Positions 7,821 through 16,256 of a stretch of DNA of 40,732 bases are shown here, one piece after another. The notes below the pieces were generated by a model that saw only the letters and a program-made list of their open reading frames with translations, ran no database searches and had not been told where the DNA came from. The position numbers and the translations under genes are program-made. How positions within the stretch are numbered: position 1 is the stretch's first letter; every line of letters starts with the position of its first letter. Source of the DNA: Dehalococcoidia bacterium (GTDB taxonomy: Bacteria > Chloroflexota > Dehalococcoidia > Lucifugimonadales > Lucifugimonadaceae); NCBI GenBank assembly GCA_002723375.1, contig PBNX01000019.1:1-40732 (forward strand). Reading direction: 5' to 3'.

Positions 7821-8738
7821 ATGTTAATTAATAAAGAAATATCAATTAAAGTTCCTGGCACTACAGGTAATGTTGGTTCTGGATTTGATTGCATAGGCCT
7901 TGCTATAGATGTTTGGAATTCGTTATCAATATCATTTAACAGCAACAAATTGATTATTAAAAACAGTGGGGTCAATAATAATGCTTATGAATCTATCAAA
8001 ATTAAGGACAACCTAATCATCACTGGAATTCAAGCTGTATGTCCAGAATTCGATATTTCAAAAATAAAAATTTTAAGTGAAAATGAAATTCCTTTTTCTA
8101 ATGGATTAGGTAGTAGTGCTGCTGCTCTATGCACAGGACTCTTAATTGGAAACTATTTAATTGGTAATAAATTTTCATTAGAAGATTTAAATGAAAAAGC
8201 AATAAAAATAGAAGGTCATCCTGATAACGTAACTCCTTGTCTCTTTGGAGGGTTAACCATATCTGTATTTAACGATAAAAAAGATAAATGGATAATAAGG
8301 AAAATAGATGTCTCTAGTGAATTAAACATAATGGTATTTACCCCAAATTTTATTTCAAATACAAATAATAGTAGAAAAAAGCTTTCAAAATCTGTGACCA
8401 GGTCGGCAGCAGTTTATAATATCAGTAGGGTTGCATTACTAATAGATTCTTTAAATAAGAAAGACTTTACTTTTTTAAATGAAGCAACCAAAGATTCGTT
8501 GCATCAAGACACAAGACTTGAAGGCTTTCCAGAGATGAGATCAATTATGAATGCTGCTATTGATGGAGGTGCTTTGGGAGCAATAGTTTCTGGATCAGGC
8601 CCTTCAGTAATGATTTTTACTAAAGGAAATGAATTTACAATAGACTATGAAATAAAAGAGGTTGCAAGAAAGCATAATTTAGATGGAAGCATCATTCTCA
8701 CAAAGCCTTCAAATCAGGGAATAATATTATCTAAATAA
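7821..8738 (+). CDS. thrB: Homoserine kinase (GHMP family)
   Basis: Homoserine kinase phosphorylates L-homoserine using ATP, the penultimate step to threonine. The start chosen is ATG 7821, 10 nt after trxB, giving 305 aa; an upstream in-frame ATG at 7764 lies inside trxB and would add 19 non-family residues. The N-terminal KVPGTTGNVGSGFDCIGLAI is the GHMP motif 1 as seen in ThrB. The ATP-binding glycine/serine loop is PFSNGLGSSAAAL, and IEGHPDNVTPCLFGG is motif conserved in ThrB. The C-terminal GGALGAIVSGSGPSVM is motif 3. It is followed after 8 nt by aspartate kinase, linking the first and a late step of threonine synthesis. Confidence 0.92.
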   Translation: MLINKEISIKVPGTTGNVGSGFDCIGLAIDVWNSLSISFNSNKLIIKNSGVNNNAYESIKIKDNLIITGIQAVCPEFDISKIKILSENEIPFSNGLGSSAAALCTGLLIGNYLIGNKFSLEDLNEKAIKIEGHPDNVTPCLFGGLTISVFNDKKDKWIIRKIDVSSELNIMVFTPNFISNTNNSRKKLSKSVTRSAAVYNISRVALLIDSLNKKDFTFLNEATKDSLHQDTRLEGFPEMRSIMNAAIDGGALGAIVSGSGPSVMIFTKGNEFTIDYEIKEVARKHNLDGSIILTKPSNQGIILSK

Positions 8739-8746
8739 ATCAACTC

Positions 8747-9970
8747 ATGGTAAATATAATAGTTCAAAAATATGGTGGCACTTCTTTATCAAATGAAGAA
8801 AAAATATTAAATGTTGCTAATAAAATAAAAGGATCTTTGTCTATTGTAGACAAGCTGATTGTAGTTGTGTCAGCAATGGGGAATTCAACTGATAACTTAG
8901 TGAAACTAGGTTCGGAATTTTTAGATGATCAATCTGATTTAGAAAATCTCAGAGACTTTGATCAATTACTGTCTACTGGAGAAATAGTTAGTGCCTCTTT
9001 AATGAGCTTAGCATTGAGAAAAATAGGAGTTAAATCAACTAGTTTAAGTGGTTCTAAAGCAGGTATTAATACTAATTCCTTACATGGATCTGCAAGGATA
9101 TCATCAATAAATACAGAGCTAATTTTTGAACAATTTGAAAGTAAAGATGTTATTATTGTAGCTGGATTTCAGGGTGTTTCAGAATCTGGAGAGACAACCA
9201 CTTTAGGGAGAGGTGGATCTGATACTTCAGCGGTTGCCTTAGCATCAGCAATGAATGCAGAAAGATGTGAAATATACACTGATGTTGATGGAATTTTTTC
9301 TGCAGATCCCAGAATTGTTCCCAATAGTAAACTTATTGAATATATATCTTATGAAGAGATGCTTGAAATGGCCTCCCTTGGCGCAAAAATGCATCCAAGG
9401 TCAATTGAAATAGCAGCTATAAATGAAGTTGCAATGACTATAAAGCACTCTGAAAGAAATACAAAAGGAACTATTTTAAGAAAAGAAGGGGAAAAAAATA
9501 TGGAAATAAGAAATGCAGTTACTGGAATACCTACCTCCAAAGGTGTTAGCAAAATAACTCTTAATAACATAAAAGATAAACCAGGCATAGCATCTTCTAT
9601 TTTTGAGCCTTTAAGCTCAATTGGTATTAATGTAGATGTAATTGTCCAAACAGCTAGCTCAGAAGGGACAACAAATTTAAGTTTTACACTTGATGATAAA
9701 GATCTTAAATCTTGCTTAAAGGAATTAATAAAAAGCAATGTAACAAATGAAGATAATATTCAAACACAAAGTAGTCTAGGAAAAGTAAGTATAGTTGGGA
9801 CAGGAATTCAAAATCAGCCTGGCTATGCTTCAAGGATGTTTAAAGCTTTGTCTGATAAAAATATAAACATAGAAATGATTACAACTTCTGAAATAAGGAT
9901 AACTTGCATAATCAAAGAATCAGATTTAGAAAAAGCTGCTAAATCACTTCACAAAGAATTCATAGACTAG
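8747..9970 (+). CDS. lysC: Aspartate kinase with two ACT domains
   Basis: Aspartokinase phosphorylates aspartate, the committed step to lysine, threonine and methionine. The 407-aa protein shows KYGGTSL at the N-terminus, the substrate/ATP motif TTLGRGGSDTSAVALA and YTDVDGIFSADPRIV (about residues 155-190). Two ACT regulatory domains follow (about 265-330 and 343-407); the second holds VGTGIQNQPGYASRMF and NIEMITTSEIRI. This length and arrangement match the monofunctional, feedback-inhibited class. No homoserine dehydrogenase is fused. Its end overlaps the convergent sirtuin gene by 11 nt. Confidence 0.93.
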   Translation: MVNIIVQKYGGTSLSNEEKILNVANKIKGSLSIVDKLIVVVSAMGNSTDNLVKLGSEFLDDQSDLENLRDFDQLLSTGEIVSASLMSLALRKIGVKSTSLSGSKAGINTNSLHGSARISSINTELIFEQFESKDVIIVAGFQGVSESGETTTLGRGGSDTSAVALASAMNAERCEIYTDVDGIFSADPRIVPNSKLIEYISYEEMLEMASLGAKMHPRSIEIAAINEVAMTIKHSERNTKGTILRKEGEKNMEIRNAVTGIPTSKGVSKITLNNIKDKPGIASSIFEPLSSIGINVDVIVQTASSEGTTNLSFTLDDKDLKSCLKELIKSNVTNEDNIQTQSSLGKVSIVGTGIQNQPGYASRMFKALSDKNINIEMITTSEIRITCIIKESDLEKAAKSLHKEFID

Positions 9971-10745
9971 AAATCTCTTTATATAATTTAGGAAGTATAT
10001 CAGTTGAAGATCCTCTCAAAATTATCTCACATTCGGAAGACAGCTTAGTATCATTAATATTTACCTCGATTAGTTTAGCCCCATCAGACTTTGCTATCCA
10101 AGAAAGCCCTGCAGCAGGCCTAACAGTAGATGAGCTGCCAACTATTATTAATAAATCGCATTCTTTGATTGCATTTTTAGAGTTCTTTAACATTAACTTA
10201 GGTATAGGTTCTCCAAACATAACAGAATCGTACTTTATAACTCCGCCACAATTACTACATGGCAATGGTTTTTCAAAAATAGGAGATGAAAATCGGTATC
10301 TATTCTCACAATCTACACATCTTAAATAATTTCTATTTCCATGGATCTCTATAACATTTTTACTACCAGATTCGATATGAAGGCCATCAATATTTTGAGT
10401 AATAATATGATTAATTTTTCCTAATTTCTGAATATCACATATTGCATAATGAGCATCATTCGGTTTTGCTTTTTCTATAGCTCTCCTCAGTTCCATTACG
10501 TATGGAGATCTTTGATGATTGATTTCTCTATCCCACCATGAATCCTTATTTTTTATGAATTCAGAAAATGCATTCATTTTAGGTTTGCCAAATCTTGCCC
10601 ATAAACCTTCAGTGCCTTGGAAAGTTGGAATTCCACTATCAACTGAAATCCCAGCACCAGTCATTAAAACCACTTTTTTTGATTTAGAAATTAATTCTGC
10701 AGATTTAACTATGTTAGATTTGATTTTATCTAATTTATTTGTCAA
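9960..10745 (-). CDS. Sir2-family NAD-dependent protein deacylase
   Basis: This 261-aa sirtuin removes acyl groups from protein lysines, consuming NAD. The NAD-binding motif is MTGAGISVDSGIPTFQG (about 28-44), followed by QNIDGLH and EIHGN containing the catalytic His. The zinc module has two Cys pairs, CVDC and CSNC. Downstream, VMFGEPIP and VGSSSTVRPAAGL complete the Rossmann fold. The start is TTG at 10745, overlapping recF by 11 nt; no ATG lies before the NAD motif. Which acyl group it prefers is not clear. Its position as the last gene after recF is unusual; a functional tie is unproven. Confidence 0.88.
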   Translation of the reverse strand: MTNKLDKIKSNIVKSAELISKSKKVVLMTGAGISVDSGIPTFQGTEGLWARFGKPKMNAFSEFIKNKDSWWDREINHQRSPYVMELRRAIEKAKPNDAHYAICDIQKLGKINHIITQNIDGLHIESGSKNVIEIHGNRNYLRCVDCENRYRFSSPIFEKPLPCSNCGGVIKYDSVMFGEPIPKLMLKNSKNAIKECDLLIIVGSSSTVRPAAGLSWIAKSDGAKLIEVNINDTKLSSECEIILRGSSTDILPKLYKEISSL

Positions 10746-11856
10746 TTATTTCTCCATTTTTTACGAAAAATATTTTACCATTAAATTTGGGATTTTTTAC
10801 TAATAATTTCTCGTCAGGTGCAGTTAAAATAACTTGATCGTAATTATCTATGTAATCCATAACAGTACCTCTTCTAACTTCATCAAGCTCTGAAAGAATA
10901 TCATCGAGTGCAATAATCGGTGAATTGTTTATATTATTTTTTAGAGCATTAGCTTCACCTAATTTTAATGCTAATGCTATGGTACGAATTTGCCCTCTAG
11001 ACGAAAATTCTGAAGAAGGATGACCATTTATATTAATGTCAAAATCATCTTTATGAGGACCATAAAGAGTTGAGCCTAAAGAAATTTCTCTTTTTATATT
11101 CTCAGCGAATATAGCCTTTAATGAATCATTGTTTAAATTATCCAGATCATCATAAGATGCCACAAAGTTAATATCTAGATTCTCATCTCCAAATATAAAA
11201 TTAGGAAAAATCTTTAAAGTTTCATCTGTGATTTTATAAAGTTTTTCTTTCCTTCGTTTACTTATAATTAATCCATCTTCAATTATCTTTTCTGTCCAAA
11301 ATTCTAATTCTAATTTTGATGACTTTCCGATTTTTATATCTTTTAGTACCTTATTTCTACTCTGCAAGACTTTATTATATCTTTGCAAAGCTTTTAGATA
11401 GGAAAAATCTTGCTGAGAAATATGAATATCTAGGAACCTTCTTCTTGCAATTGGGCTACCTGTTATGATACTTAAATCTTTTGCTTCAAATAGAACTACA
11501 TTTAACTTTCCAATAAAATCTATAGAGCTCACACTAGAACTGTTAAAAGAATAGGTTTTTGATACTCTCTTTGTTTCTTTATCAACTTCGATATTTAACA
11601 TAAGGTCTGATGCACTATTATTGTAGTGAGCAATCCCTTTCAAATATGAAGAATAAGATCCTGAATCCTTATTTACTAAATTAATTCCCTTAGATGTTCT
11701 GTAAGATTTACCAATTGAAAGAGCATAAATAGCTTCAAGTAAGTTACTTTTTCCGTGTCCATTTCTTCCAATAAAATAATTTGATCCTTTTTCAAAATCT
11801 AATGAAACATCATTAAAATTTCGAAAATTATTTATCTGGAATTTAGAAATATAAAT
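10735..11856 (-). CDS. recF: DNA replication and repair protein RecF, apparent ATT start
   Basis: RecF is an SMC-like ATPase that helps load RecA at gapped DNA. The Walker A motif GRNGHGKSNLLEAI, the signature FSSRGQIRTIALALKLGE and Walker B IIALDDILSELDEVRR are all present. The reading frame is open back to a TAA at 11871-11869, but no ATG, GTG or TTG occurs upstream of Walker A; the first canonical start (TTG 11643) would delete it. ATT at 11856-11854 gives 373 aa, the normal RecF length, starting IYISKFQINNFRNF as RecF proteins do. GAGG (11865-11862) sits exactly 5 nt before that ATT, partly overlapping the stop of the upstream epimerase. An assembly error removing a normal start is the alternative. 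Confidence 0.88.
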   Translation of the reverse strand: MYISKFQINNFRNFNDVSLDFEKGSNYFIGRNGHGKSNLLEAIYALSIGKSYRTSKGINLVNKDSGSYSSYLKGIAHYNNSASDLMLNIEVDKETKRVSKTYSFNSSSVSSIDFIGKLNVVLFEAKDLSIITGSPIARRRFLDIHISQQDFSYLKALQRYNKVLQSRNKVLKDIKIGKSSKLELEFWTEKIIEDGLIISKRRKEKLYKITDETLKIFPNFIFGDENLDINFVASYDDLDNLNNDSLKAIFAENIKREISLGSTLYGPHKDDFDININGHPSSEFSSRGQIRTIALALKLGEANALKNNINNSPIIALDDILSELDEVRRGTVMDYIDNYDQVILTAPDEKLLVKNPKFNGKIFFVKNGEIIDK

Positions 11857-11861
11857 ATTAA

Positions 11862-11865
11862 CCTC
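11862..11865 (-). promoter_or_regulatory. Shine-Dalgarno GAGG deciding the recF ATT start
   Basis: On the minus strand GAGG is followed by TTAAT and ATT. The same GAGG-plus-5-nt geometry precedes cmk (ATG) and holB (ATC) elsewhere in the window. The box overlaps the epimerase TGA, consistent with translational coupling. Confidence 0.6.
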
Positions 11866-12841
11866 AACTTAATTTTTCTAAAGATTTAACATTTTCTTTA
11901 TACCAATTAATTGTCTTGTCTAATCCAGATTCAAGGCCCTCTAAAGGATTCCAATTAATTAATTTCTTGGAATTTGATATATCAGCCGAAGTTCTATTTA
12001 CATCCATTTGGTTCTGAGGTTTATAAATTATTTTAGCTTTTTTTTCTAACTTATTTTCAATTATTCTTACAGCAGTAATTAATTTATCAGGACTTGATTT
12101 TCCTAAATTAATTAAATTAAATCCTTTTAACTTTGAGCTGTCATAAGTTCCTCTACATACATCAGAAACGTAAGTAAAGTCCCTCTCTTGGCTTCCATCT
12201 CCATATATCGTAATTGGCTTATCTTTATAAATTAAGTTAATAAATTTTAATATACTCATATCAGGTCTTCCAGCTACTCCATACACTGTAAAATACCTCA
12301 AAACACAGATATTTAATCTATATAAATTAGAAAATAATTCACATATTTTCTCTGCATTTAATTTTGAACTAGCATATGGTGAAATTGGATTTAAAGAGTC
12401 ACTTTCCTTGGAAAAATATCCTTTAGAAATATCACCATAAACACTCGAGGTTGATGAAAATACCAAAGATTTTGCTTTAATTGACTTGTGTAATTGAAGT
12501 ATATTAAAAGTGCCTCTTAAATTAACATTGTAATATTTATCAGGATTCTCAATAGATTTTCTTACTCCAGCAAGCCCAGCTAAATGAAATATACTTTCTA
12601 CATTACCAATTTTATTCAATTCTTTAGCAATAGATTCAACTTGATATTTATCAGAAATATCAGCTTTGAAAGTTTCTATTCCAATTTTCACTGATTCTTT
12701 ATATCTCAATTTTCTCAATGAATCAGAATTTTTATCTATATCTACCCCAATTACTCTGTGGCCCCTTTCAATTAAAGATTTAGAAAGATTGAAGCCAACA
12801 AACCCCAAAGAACCTGTAATTACATATATACTTTTATTCAT
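11864..12841 (-). CDS. NAD-dependent epimerase/dehydratase (UDP-glucuronate/glucose 4-epimerase-like)
   Basis: This extended SDR of 325 aa acts on nucleotide sugars. The NAD motif is ITGSLGFVGFNL at the N-terminus, then FHLAGLAGVRKS, FSSTSSVYGD with the catalytic Ser/Thr, and the Tyr-x3-Lys pair in PYASSKLNAE. LRYFTVYGVAGRPDM and GDGSQERDFTYVSDV are the nucleotide-sugar contacts typical of the UDP-glucuronate and UDP-glucose 4-epimerase branch. The exact sugar is uncertain. It is divergent from a HAD hydrolase gene with only 32 nt between the starts, and is followed directly by recF, whose apparent start lies 7 nt after this stop. Confidence 0.85.
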   Translation of the reverse strand: MNKSIYVITGSLGFVGFNLSKSLIERGHRVIGVDIDKNSDSLRKLRYKESVKIGIETFKADISDKYQVESIAKELNKIGNVESIFHLAGLAGVRKSIENPDKYYNVNLRGTFNILQLHKSIKAKSLVFSSTSSVYGDISKGYFSKESDSLNPISPYASSKLNAEKICELFSNLYRLNICVLRYFTVYGVAGRPDMSILKFINLIYKDKPITIYGDGSQERDFTYVSDVCRGTYDSSKLKGFNLINLGKSSPDKLITAVRIIENKLEKKAKIIYKPQNQMDVNRTSADISNSKKLINWNPLEGLESGLDKTINWYKENVKSLEKLS

Positions 12842-12873
12842 AACTTATTCATTTTATTCATGAGTCATAAGAA

Positions 12874-13608
12874 ATGCTAAAAAAATTGAAATTGAAAACT
12901 AAATTGATTTCTTTTGATCTATGGGAAACTTTAATTACTGATAGGCCTCACAGAAAAAAAATGAATTTAAGGTCATCTGAAAGGACAAATATTTTATATT
13001 CATATTTAAATAATAAAAAACCCGATCTAACCCATGCTGAAATTAAAAAAGGGTTGATTATGTTAAGTCAAAGATGCACCCAAGATCATAATAGAGGTAA
13101 AGACATCAGGTTTAATAAGAGAATAAAAAAATTATTTGAAATACTAGAAATAGAAAATAGTGTTAATACAATTCAAGAAGTTGGAGCAATTCTCGACGAT
13201 TGTTTTTTAAAATATCCACCCCAAATGTTCCCTAAAACATTAGAGTTATTAAAATCATTATCGAAAGAATATAAACTATGCCTTACTTCTAATACAGGAA
13301 TAACATCTCCGGAAACATATTACAAATATCTTGAAATAATTGGTATAAAAAAACTATTCGATAAAATATACCTATCAAATGAAATAGAAATTGCTAAACC
13401 TTCAATTAATATTTTTAAATTAATTTTAGAAGACTTTAATCTAAATCCTGAAAATATAATTCACATTGGAGATAATATTTTTACAGATATTTTTGGAGCA
13501 AAAAAAGCTGGATTTAGTGCAATATATGTAAATAAACGCAAAGGTGTAGATAATGAATTAGCATTTAATCCTGATTACACGGTAGCAGATATATCTGAAT
13601 TACTTTGA
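12874..13608 (+). CDS. HAD-superfamily hydrolase
   Basis: This HAD protein of 244 aa is of the larger alpha-helical-cap type. Motif I is SFDLWETLITD, in which the second Asp of DxD is replaced by Trp (Asp-Leu-Trp). That change occurs in haloacid-dehalogenase and FCP1-unrelated HAD branches, so phosphatase activity is not assured. Motif II is LTSNTG, motif III the Lys of EIAKPSINIF, and motif IV HIGDNIFTDIFGAKKAG. The cap (about 25-110) is rich in Lys and Arg. It stands alone, divergent from the sugar epimerase and convergent with the DUF1461 gene (9-nt overlap). The substrate is unknown. Confidence 0.8.
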   Translation: MLKKLKLKTKLISFDLWETLITDRPHRKKMNLRSSERTNILYSYLNNKKPDLTHAEIKKGLIMLSQRCTQDHNRGKDIRFNKRIKKLFEILEIENSVNTIQEVGAILDDCFLKYPPQMFPKTLELLKSLSKEYKLCLTSNTGITSPETYYKYLEIIGIKKLFDKIYLSNEIEIAKPSINIFKLILEDFNLNPENIIHIGDNIFTDIFGAKKAGFSAIYVNKRKGVDNELAFNPDYTVADISELL

Positions 13609-14250
13609 CTGATAAAACAGACTTCTAAATAAAATATAAACTATAACGTTTAATATAAAAGAAGTTACTAGTATCAAAATTGCGACATCTCTAAAAAAAT
13701 CCTCAGGATACATCATTAATAAATAATCTTCATTTGGATTAAGAATCCATAAGTCATTATTAAAAGCTATTTGATGGAAAATAATAAATAATTCTTGAAA
13801 AAATAATAAAAAAGAAGTTCCTAAAAATACCAGTATTGATAAAAAGAGTGATAGAGAATAAAAAATTAATTTATAAATATAAACTCTAAAATATGAATAC
13901 AATACAAATGTAAGTATGCAGAAAACAATAGATAATATTTTACTTATATCAAAAATAAAATTCATTACAGATTTAACATCTTTCATATGCAGAATTTCCT
14001 TATTAGAAAAAATATCAATATCTAATAATTCTTTTTCGTTAAAAAAATATGTCCTAATTCCAAGATTTATCTCATTAATTTTTTCTAATGACAACGATGT
14101 TCTTTTTTCAATAGAATATGCAGAGATATTATAGTCATAAATCAGGCTTGACCTAACTATAAAATTCAAGGAACCACTTATAATGATCAAAATAAATATT
14201 AGAGAAGTTATTATGGTAAGTGTTAATCTAAATATTGAAAATAAGTTCAT
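13600..14250 (-). CDS. DUF1461 (TIGR01906) integral membrane protein
   Basis: This 216-aa membrane protein of unknown function has a first membrane helix near the N-terminus (about 7-27), then an outside-facing loop with HMKDVKSVM, two or three central helices (about 88-150), the segment FHQIAFNNDLWIL with YPEDFF, and a last helix near 185-208. The HMxDV, FH-x5-ND-x-W and YPE-x-FF patterns are what I know of the DUF1461 family from Firmicutes, Actinobacteria and Chloroflexota. The start is ATG 14250; a TTG at 14268 would add MSYCYF. It is divergent from mazG (21-nt gap). The function of the family is not established. Confidence 0.75.
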   Translation of the reverse strand: MNLFSIFRLTLTIITSLIFILIIISGSLNFIVRSSLIYDYNISAYSIEKRTSLSLEKINEINLGIRTYFFNEKELLDIDIFSNKEILHMKDVKSVMNFIFDISKILSIVFCILTFVLYSYFRVYIYKLIFYSLSLFLSILVFLGTSFLLFFQELFIIFHQIAFNNDLWILNPNEDYLLMMYPEDFFRDVAILILVTSFILNVIVYILFRSLFYQSK

Positions 14251-14271
14251 AAAATAACAATAACTCAAATT

Positions 14272-14922
14272 ATGAAATCAACAAACATTCAAATTGAAAA
14301 AAACTTCATTAATTTAGTTAATACTGTAGCAAAATTAAGATCAGACCAGGGGTGCCCTTGGGATCTAGAGCAAACTTCTGAATCATTATCTCAATATATT
14401 CTTCAAGAAACTTATGAAGTACTAGAATGTATAGATAATAATGACTCGAAAGCTTTGAAAGATGAGTTAGGAGACCTACTATTTCAGATACTTATACAAA
14501 GTCTAATCCGTGATGAGAAAAAAGAATTTAGCATATCTGACGTATTAGAATCTATTAACATTAAATTAATTAATAGGCACCCTCATGTTTTTAAAGACAA
14601 TAACAATAATATTGATTCAAAAAATGTTGTAAAAAATTGGGGGAGAATGAAAAAAGAGGAAAGTAAAAATGATAAATCTTATATAAAAAATATAACTAAG
14701 ACACTACCGTCTCTTTCATTTGCATATGAACTATATAAAAAAACTTCTGATATAAATATCGAATTAGTAAATACAGATAAATATGATAATTTTTCTAAGG
14801 AGCAAATTATCAATATCTTATTTGAATTAACCTCTTCAGCCTCGAAAAAAAATATAGATTTAGAAAATGAATTCAGGAAATACATCAAAGCCAAACAATT
14901 AGATATAATTAAAAAGATATGA
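14272..14922 (+). CDS. mazG: MazG nucleoside triphosphate pyrophosphohydrolase
   Basis: MazG cleaves (d)NTPs to NMPs and pyrophosphate, cleaning the nucleotide pool of abnormal bases. The N-terminal domain holds DQGCPWDLEQT, the metal-binding helix QETYEVLECID (E-x2-E) and KDELGDLLFQIL (E-x2-D). NRHPHVF and NWGRMKKEE are typical of MazG. At 216 aa it is shorter than the two-domain E. coli enzyme; the second domain is reduced or diverged, with low-complexity Asn and Lys. The stop overlaps the lysA start as ATGA, so the two are translationally coupled. Confidence 0.85.
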   Translation: MKSTNIQIEKNFINLVNTVAKLRSDQGCPWDLEQTSESLSQYILQETYEVLECIDNNDSKALKDELGDLLFQILIQSLIRDEKKEFSISDVLESINIKLINRHPHVFKDNNNNIDSKNVVKNWGRMKKEESKNDKSYIKNITKTLPSLSFAYELYKKTSDINIELVNTDKYDNFSKEQIINILFELTSSASKKNIDLENEFRKYIKAKQLDIIKKI

Positions 14923-16244
14923 ATAAACAATCTTTAGTAAAACTAAATCATATATTCCCTGAAAAGACAGGAATAAATAAAATTGGGAACTTAGAAATAG
15001 GTGGATTTGATTTATCTGAATTAGTTTCAGAATATGGATCTCCATTGTATATTTATGATGAAAAAACAATCAGGAATTGTGCAAGATCCTTTTTAAATGA
15101 ATTTAAATCTAAATATAACAATATGCATGTTTCCTACTCTTCCAAAGCTTTTATTAATCCTGCATTAGTAAAAATATTAAATGAAGAAAACTTAGGCATA
15201 GATGTTGTTTCTGGTGGTGAATTAGAAGTGCTAATAAGATCTGAATTTCCTATGGAAAAAACTAATTTTCACGGAAATAATAAAAGTGAACACGAACTAA
15301 ATAAGGCTGTAAAAAATAATATAGGTCTAATAACAATTGATAGTTTTTATGAACTTGATATTCTAGATGAAATTTGCAAAAAAAATAAAACTTCGCAAAA
15401 CATTACTCTTAGATTATCTCCTAGCGTAGATCCTCATACTCATGAACTAACTTCAACAGGAATACTAGATACTAAATTTGGATTCTCTATAGAAACTGGA
15501 GCTGCAAAAAAAGCTTTAAATGTAGCGAGTTCAAAAAATAACTTAAATCTAAAAGGTGTACATTTTCATCTTGGTTCTCCAATATTTGAATTAAAGCCAT
15601 ATTCCGAAGCAATTAACTACGTCTTTAAATTTTTAGAAAAAAATTATCCAAAAAATAATAAATTAGAAATATTCAATGTGGGAGGTGGATTCGCTGTTTC
15701 ATACAATCAGGATGATCCAACAGTAGATATAAATTTGTATGCAAACACAATATGCGAAGCAGTTAACAATAACATTACAAATCTTGGAATAGATCCTCCA
15801 GAACTAGTTATAGAGCCAGGAAGAGCAATAGTTGCTAGATCAGGGGTTGCAATATATACAGTTGGAGGAATAAAGAACATTCCAAATCTTAGGACATATG
15901 TGAGTGTAGATGGAGGAATGGCTGATAATATAAGGCCAGCTCTTTATGGTTCAAAATACACTGCCCTATCAGTAAATAAAGCAGGAATGAAACATGACAA
16001 GTTAGTTACCATTGCAGGAAAATATTGTGAAACAGGAGATAAATTAGTAGAAAATGTGCTTCTTCCTAACCCTGAGCCTAAAGACTTAATTGCAATTCCT
16101 GCTTCAGGTGCCTACAACAGTTCCATGTCAAGCAATTACAACGTAAGTTTAAGGCCAGCAATACTGCTTATTTCTGAGGATAAAATAAAAATAATAAGGA
16201 GGCGTGAAACTTATGATGATGTCCTTATTACAAGTGAAATTTAG
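14919..16244 (+). CDS. lysA: Diaminopimelate decarboxylase
   Basis: LysA is the PLP enzyme removing CO2 from meso-diaminopimelate to give lysine, the last step of the pathway begun by lysC at 8747. The PLP lysine is in VSYSSKAFINPALV (about residue 82). VVSGGELEVLIRS, FGFSIETGAA, GVHFHLGSP, FNVGGGFAVSY and IEPGRAIVARSG follow in the family order; KYCETGD near 370 supplies the Cys from the partner subunit. The 441-aa length is normal. The C-terminus RRRETYDDVLITSEI is a natural LysA end, so its TAG stop is genuine. The following holB is in the same frame with only that TAG and 12 nt between. Confidence 0.93.
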   Translation: MNKQSLVKLNHIFPEKTGINKIGNLEIGGFDLSELVSEYGSPLYIYDEKTIRNCARSFLNEFKSKYNNMHVSYSSKAFINPALVKILNEENLGIDVVSGGELEVLIRSEFPMEKTNFHGNNKSEHELNKAVKNNIGLITIDSFYELDILDEICKKNKTSQNITLRLSPSVDPHTHELTSTGILDTKFGFSIETGAAKKALNVASSKNNLNLKGVHFHLGSPIFELKPYSEAINYVFKFLEKNYPKNNKLEIFNVGGGFAVSYNQDDPTVDINLYANTICEAVNNNITNLGIDPPELVIEPGRAIVARSGVAIYTVGGIKNIPNLRTYVSVDGGMADNIRPALYGSKYTALSVNKAGMKHDKLVTIAGKYCETGDKLVENVLLPNPEPKDLIAIPASGAYNSSMSSNYNVSLRPAILLISEDKIKIIRRRETYDDVLITSEI

Positions 16245-16246
16245 CT

Positions 16247-16251
16247 GGAGG
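16247..16251 (+). promoter_or_regulatory. Shine-Dalgarno GGAGG deciding the holB ATC start
   Basis: A full GGAGG lies 2 nt after the lysA stop and is followed by ACACA and ATC (16257). This is the ideal position for initiation at ATC and poor for the CTG at 16245, which it overlaps. Confidence 0.6.
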
Positions 16252-16256
16252 ACACA

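Noticed and set aside
9349-9738. Long open frame antisense to lysC (129 codons)
   Set aside because: It lies entirely within a well-conserved aspartate kinase and shows no family resemblance; its length reflects the AT-rich codon use of the sense gene.
11643-11643. TTG at 11643 as the recF start
   Set aside because: It would remove the Walker A P-loop, although the frame upstream encodes a perfect RecF N-terminus.
14272-14922. Truncated mazG pseudogene
   Set aside because: Shorter than the E. coli enzyme, but the catalytic helices are intact and the stop is coupled to lysA, so it reads as a complete gene.
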